Below, in pieces: positions 55,601 to 62,600 of a stretch of DNA of 64,000 nt (position 1 is the first letter of the stretch; each line of letters begins with the position of its first letter). Source of the stretch: Sciurus carolinensis (Eukaryota; Chordata; Mammalia; Rodentia; Sciuridae). The translations under genes were made by a program, and so were the position numbers. The notes below the pieces were generated by a model, which did no database searches, had not been told where the DNA came from, and saw only the letters and a list, made by a program, of their open reading frames with translations. The stretch spans positions 9,793,241 to 9,857,240 of the forward strand of contig NC_062213.1 of the NCBI RefSeq assembly GCF_902686445.1, in the 5' to 3' direction.

Positions 55601-58600
55601 CTGCCAGGGAGCCTGCCAGTGTGCAGGGCCCGGGGGAGGGCAGTGGGAGCAGGCAGATGGGTGGAGCCCTGCTGCCCCACGCCTGGATGCCTGGGCTTCT
55701 GAGGGTCCACCTTCTCTTCCATGACGTGGGATGGCTAATACTATCTGGGAGAGCGCAGCAGTACTGCCAGACTCCTACGTGTGCTCAGTAAGTGACAATT
55801 ATTTTTACATTTGAGGAAGTCCTTCAACACCTACTTGTCCACACAGGGCACCCTCTCTATGTGGGGCAACTCCTACATGATGTACCATCTACGTGACTCG
55901 TGGCCTCTGTCCCTGTTGTCAGTCATTAGCAGAGCTGCTCATGCCTGGGACAAAGGCGAGGCTAATGGCCACCTAGGGGACACCATTGAAGGAGATCCTC
56001 GCTGTCAGAGGTTCTGGGTGATTCCAGAGTGCCAAGCCTAGCCCCAGAGGGACAGTCCACCACCACCTCTCTCCCCTCCTTTCCCTTTCCTTCCCCATGC
56101 TCACTGCTAGTCTGCAGAATCTCAGGACTTCCTGACCCCACCCCGGTCCCTGGCTCTAACCCTCCCAACCCTCCCAATTTCCCTTCTCTAATGTGACAGA
56201 GGCTGGGAAAGCAGGAGACCGACCAGAGGATGCTTCTCTCACAAGGGTTCTGCCTTAGAATCTAAGAAGCTCCGCTCTTGGTACAGTGCAGGAACTTGGC
56301 CACGCTGAATCTGGTGGCTCAGGGAAGGGCCCTGGAAGGAGGAGCTTTGTGCTTTCTTTCCTGGTTCAGTGTTGTGTTCCCAAAAGTTTGTCAAATATTT
56401 CCAGAAGTGAGATTTTATGCAGTTAAAGGTGGGAGCTCGTGTTGACCCCTCTTGGGGTGCCTACCCTGTGCCCGACACTGCAGAACTTTAAGTGCGTTAA
56501 CACCACTCCAGAGAGGGGCTATCGTATCCCCATGGCACCGGCTAGAAGTCAAGCCTGGGCATGACTTCCTAGTGTGCCCTTCTGGAAAGTGCAGCGGGGC
56601 AGTAAAATTATACATTGTGCCAAGTGCAGTGCCAGATGCTAATGTTATCTCCCACCCTCACGAGGAAGGCATCACCCCAGGCAATACTCCAGAAAACTGA
56701 GGTTCAAGGTCAAGGTTGACCAGGCAGGGAGGTGGTTAGAGGTGCAATCTGAACCCCATTCCTTCATCTCAAAGCCACCATTCCATGTACCAATTCAACC
56801 ACCTCCTGGTGGTGACGGGGTGGGACGTGCTGAGACAGAGCCCTCGTCTACTTAGTGATGGCTCTCTCTGTCTGGGTGTATTTCTGGCATTTGTGAGTAA
56901 TTCAGAAACTCAAGTCACATCTTGGAAACTGAGTAGTATTTTCTGGTCTGCCCCAAGCAATTAACATCCTCCCTCGGAGAGCAGAGTTTCATTCCTTCTA
57001 TGAGTCAGGTTGTTGAAATCATCTCAGCCCTTCAGAATTGTGGCTCCTCTCTCAAGGAAGTGCCTACAGATTCTTTGCTAAAGGAAACAGGAACTTCCTG
57101 GCCAACCTGAGCGGCTCTGCCTCCAGTCCAGGGCACGAGGAGGTGCCAAAGAGCTGGGAGCCACCTTTAGCTCTGAGGCCAGGTGTGTGGAGCTTCCTCT
57201 GCTCAAGCAGCATGTCTGCTCTTTCCTCTCAAAGCTTCTCTCCATCCCTGATGTCTCGAGACTTTTCTACCCAAAGGGCACTCTTGTAAGTCAGAGGAGT
57301 CAGGGGCTGATAGTGACCACCCCTTCTTGGCAGGTGGCTCCTCTGGAGGCCGGCAGTCCACTGCAGCGCCTGGGCGCTCAGCTACCACCAACCCCTCTGT
57401 CAAGATTATCAGAAAGGCCGTGGCCTGGGCCTCCTCCTTGGCACAGGAAGAGCGTCCAGCCTATGGGAGTAGAAGAGTTGGCAAGGCTTCAGGGTCGTGC
57501 TATACTTCCCGTCAACCTTCCTCACAGTCCCCCATAGTGACAGCCATGTTTCTGCAGAAGAAAAATATCTGTGAGGAAGCATCGTGGTCCTTCATCCCTT
57601 AAAAAGTCCACTCCAGCCACGCCCAGTCTGTCACTCTCCAGTGTAAAACTCTTCCATGGAGCCTCACGCAGTCTGAGCCCCTCCCTGAGCCCAAGGTCTC
57701 TTCTGCCCTGACCCCTGCCTATCTCTCTCCGTACCACCCCCCTGCCCCTTTCCCCACAAGGCCCATTTGTCTGAACCATGTGCTTGGTCTCCATAAAGTC
57801 ACACTGCTTCACAGCCCCTGCTTTTGCACTATCTCCACTTCTGGAATGTTCTTCGTCACTTGGCATCCCCTGCACAGGTATGCACACAAGCCACCTTCAT
57901 CTGCTCTTGTCAGAGTAGCAGTTCCTCCTCCTCTTACAAGACCTCATCCAGCATCTGCACCCAGCAAGGCTCCCTGGCTGTCCCCACAGGATGCTCAGGC
58001 CCCGTCGTACGACACTCCTCAAGTGAAAGTCTTATGCTTTCTGGAGCAAGTAACATGGTGTTGGGCACATAGTTACAGTTTTGAAGCTTAGATAGATGGA
58101 GGGATGGATGGAAGGAATGTAGCAAGGAAGGAAGGAAGGAAGAAAGGGAGGGAGGAAGGAAGGAAGGGAAATTTATCCATAGGAAACTAGTTCTATTATA
58201 AGAATTTACAGTGACTCAGTGAAAGTCAATGTCATACAGAATGGAAATGGGAACTCTCCACAGATCCCCCGTGACCCTCTTTAATTCAGGCTGCCAGCAG
58301 GTAAGTCCCAGGGAAGCCCCCGAGCTGGCCTCAAGGCAAAAGGTGCACAAGACTGAGTCCTGGGGAGCTGTAAGCAGGGCCCCACCCACAACAGCACCCA
58401 GGTCCTGGTGTTCTACACAGGTCATGTGGCAGGGGTCTTCCCTCTGGCCCCTGTGTCACTGGCCTTGCAGAGGGCCATCGAGGTGACTCCCTGATATGAC
58501 ACCCAGAAACCCTGCTTAAACTCCAGAGAACAATGCTCTGCCTTGTCACTTCACAGCTGTGCTCCACACCTGCTTGAGAAGGAAAAGAACCAATTAAGAC

Positions 58601-59643
58601 AGACAGGAGGATCTGAAGCAGGACTTCCAGCTAATCCTCATGGAGAAGGGAGATGTGTGAGGCAGAGAACAGCACAAAAACTGGAGGCGGAGGGAGCCGA
58701 GCTTGAGCCTCCAAGCTGCCCATTGCCGACGTTCCTCTCACAGAGAGCTGGTTATGGGCCAAGAGGTGTGCTCTGCTCTGTGTCATCTCCTGCTCAAACC
58801 CCTGACCCATGATGTCGGTATTCTTATCCCAGAGAGGATCGGTGATGCTCCCTGGATCCCACAAGCAGAGGGGGCTGGCACCAGGACTCCAGGCCAGGTC
58901 CATCTGACTTGGAAGAGCAGTTTCCCAACTGTGCCCATCACTGCTCACCACTGTTCTCCGGGATTAATCACGCCCCACTCTCTGGACAGAGAAAAGCCAG
59001 GAAGGCCTAACGTACCAGAAGCCCACCAAGGGGCACTAGATATCATAACTGATACTGGAGAAAACACAGGCTTTTTTGAGTCCCACTCTCGACCTTTCTG
59101 TTTGGAGTGTGGGAGGGATAAAGGCATGATTGACAGGTCTAAGAGTCAGTGCAAGATCACAGCAGTTGAAAAGCAGGCGGTAGGTCTCTCCTGAGCAGAC
59201 TCCGTCAGACCACAGCCGGCAAGGGAAGTCAGCTCACCTTCTGCTTTGGTAAGCCCAGGATTTTAGGAACCCACTCCCATTTTCTCCCTGTGGTGACTAA
59301 GCTGAGCCATCAAGAAAGGGTACGGGCCACACAGCAAAAATATTTGCCATCTGGCCCTTTACAGAAAACGTTGTGACTCCTACTGTAGAGCAATCATCTC
59401 CCAACAAAACCCTTCACTGGGTCCTTCCTGGCCCCAGCCTGCAGCCCCACGAGGGCTCTCTGCAGCCCTTGCCAGCTGACACCAGCGGCTTCCCAGCCCC
59501 TGCAGTGATGCACACCGGCTTCAGCCCTCATGCAAAGCCATCCTAGTTGATCTCCCATCTCCCAGTTGACAGGAAGTAATCACTGTTAATCGAGTTCCCT
59601 AGATGATATCTTGAGATGGGATTTCTGATCAGCCCCATTATTT

Positions 59644-59685
<42 letters not shown>

Positions 59686-62600
59686 CTCCAGGTCTGGCAG
59701 TGGAACCCAGGAGTCTTCATATTAAAGTCCGCCAACATGGCTGCAGGTGTCCCTGTGTGACTTTCCCTGACTTTCTCATTTCACCCACCCTGGCAGGTGG
59801 CACCATGGACTCCTGCTCCTACTTCTTGCCCTGCTGTTTGGGCAACTCTGGTGAGGTGGAAAGATGGTCCACATCACTTCCCATGGGAGGAGGGCTCTGG
59901 TCCTGGAGGACCTGGGGTTCCTTGTCCACCGGTCCTCAGTCAGGCGACCTTGAGTTCCTCCTGTGAGTCAGCCTGCTTCAGGCACTAAAGGTGCACTATC
60001 TAATTTAATCCAAGGCCCAGCCTCTTTGTCTGTTTGAGGGAAAATGACCTGCCACCAAGGGCTACTGTTAGAGTTAAATATTTCACAGTCACTTTGCAAA
60101 TTGAAAAATCCTTCACAACTGTTCGTGGGAAGTGGCTGTGTTTCTGTTCTCTGTGCTAAGATTTAGTGGCATCTCAAATCCAGCGTGGGTTTGAAATTTG
60201 GCCTAGATTTCAAAGCCATGTAGCTTTTGTGTTACAACCAAAATAAACAGTGGAAAAAAATAACTGAGAACATCTCTCTTTTCAGCTCAATAAAAATGTG
60301 TCTCCATCTCACTCCATGGGGAGGAGGGCTCCTCTCATGAAACCTTCAGGCTTTTGCAGTAGAGAGAACAGTGGTCCCCAAAGATGTCCACGTCCCAATT
60401 CCCAGGACCTATGAACGCACTAGGCCATGTGGCAAAGGGGAATTAAGGTTGCAGACGGAATGAAGGTCGACGACTGACTGACCTCCTAATCCAGAGTGGC
60501 CTGTGTATGATTGGAAGTTCCTCAGTTGTAAGGAGATGTGATTAGGGACAAAAGCAGGAGAGCAGTGACACTCCTGCCTTTGACAACGAAGGAAGGAAAC
60601 CAGCAGCCAAGAGATGTGGCCAACCTCGAGAACCCGGAGGAGGCCCAGGGCAGCCCTCGCTTCCAGCCAGCAGAGCTCACACCGGATTCCACCACCAAAC
60701 TCAAGATCGTGAGGTGCCTGTGTTAAACCCCGGGCTGCGGGGATTTGTTTGGGGAGTCACTGGGAGCTAGTACAGCTTTCAATCATGGAACTTGCAGCTG
60801 TATTTCCATGAAAATGGCCTTCAAAGATACAACCCGAGTAAATCTCCACCAGAAATCACCTCCCTGCATCACAAGCGTGTAGCCCGGCGTGTGGCCATTT
60901 GAGGACTGAGGTGAGTGACGTAGCCGTAACCAGGCTGAGAAGTGTGCGCCCAGGATACAGGGTGGACAGCAGCCTCCTTCACACAGGCAGGCAGTGCGGA
61001 CCCAGGGCCCACGCTGCCTGAGAACGAGAGGAAGCGTAAGTTCACACGTGGGCTTCTTCCTTGACGGTGTAGCCATGACAGTGGATGGCTGGAAATGTTC
61101 ACCGACTAAACAAACCAGTGGTCCCCAACTCCAGCTCCTCAGCTCCCCAGCAGCCCTTCCCCCTGAAGCTTCCCACAGCACTCCAGGGAGACAGGGGACC
61201 TACCACACCCCAGCGGATCCTCACGGGCCTTGCTGGTGGCCGAGACTCGGGAGAATCCTTCCAAGCACCCAAACCATGTCCTGGGAGAGGTGCCCAAGTT
61301 GTCCCCCTGGAGGAAGCGGATGGAGGGGTCTGCTGGGAACACCTTGGAGTCCAGATGAAGCTGGAACATGCCGCTGCGGATCAGATCTGCGAAGCGCCCA
61401 AGGAGATCTTTGCCCACTAAGGCCTCTTCTGTAAGACACAGGATGAGCGGAGGTCACGTTGCTGCTCTCTGCAAGGCCAGGGAGTGTGGAGGGACACAGC
61501 CACCTAGACCATGCTGGCTGAAAGCAGACATAGGCATCACCTACCGCTCCATTTCACAGAGGGATAAACTGAGGCCCAGAGAAGGGGATTGACTGACCCA
61601 AGCTTACCCAGGAGTCAGAAGCACAACCCAGGCCTAGGGCTCCAGCCACTTCTGTGGCACCAACACCACCCTTGCTGGTACAGGGTATCCTGTCTCAGTC
61701 ACTAATCCAAGGAACACTGTCCAGACACTGAGCCACCAAAACCTCCAGAAGGCCACCCTCCCTGGGTCTCGGCTTTACAACTGCAACATGGGCAAGGGAG
61801 TGCCTCTTCTGCCACGGTGAGGGGGACACTGCAAAGGGGCCACCCCAAGGAAGGCAGGCACCCTCTGCTTCAGTGTTCAGGTGGAGGCCGGGAGGCCTTC
61901 AGCTCTCCACTCTCCTTGCCTAGAAAGAAAGCAGGTGAGTGCCACCTGAGGCACTGGGCTGCATGCCAGAGACAATCCTGCTGCAGTAGGCAGCCGGGAA
62001 GCCAGCCTGTGGCCTGAAGCACAGTCCACTGTCCCCACACTGCAGCCAAGGATAAGTGTCTCATGCTTCTGCAGTCTCAAACATACACCCAAGTCTAGGG
62101 TCTCTCTGGAGGAAGGAGGATAGGACCCTAATTCATTATGCCCTTGGGGTGAGGCGGATTCTTTTCATACCAAAGACTGTTGCCAGGAGGACAGAGGAGG
62201 CCAGGAGAGTGACAGCGCTGTGCTCCTGCATCTGCCTGGGCAGCGCTACCGAAGTTCCCCCCACAGGACACGGCAAGTTCCAGCCAGTGCTGCCCGTGAG
62301 CGGTTAGCCACTAGGTGGGATGAGAGCGGCCCGCCCGGTTAGAGAGGTGTGGACTGCTTCCTTCCCTACAGGAAGCTTGGAGCTAAACATGGCACGTGGT
62401 CCCCGTAGCTGCCATACAACCCATTCTGTCCTTCCAAGACCTTGTCACTCTCAGTTGTCCCATCATAACAGCCTGTTTTAAATAGTGACAGCCGTCTTGT
62501 TGCAGGAAGCAGACTTTTGGAGAAGCGGCAGACAGCACCCAGAGAGGAGGAGAACTCCAAACTTTATTTGACAGGCCCACAGGTCAGACTCCAAGTTCTG

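Larger units (their letters stand above)
55067..61203 (-). other. TG: TG intron 20
   Basis: A 6.1-kb intron containing a MIR-like remnant (about 56,450-56,765), an L2-like segment, a GAAG-rich tract, a CA microsatellite and an MLT1-like LTR. No exon was seen in the remainder. Confidence 0.88.
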
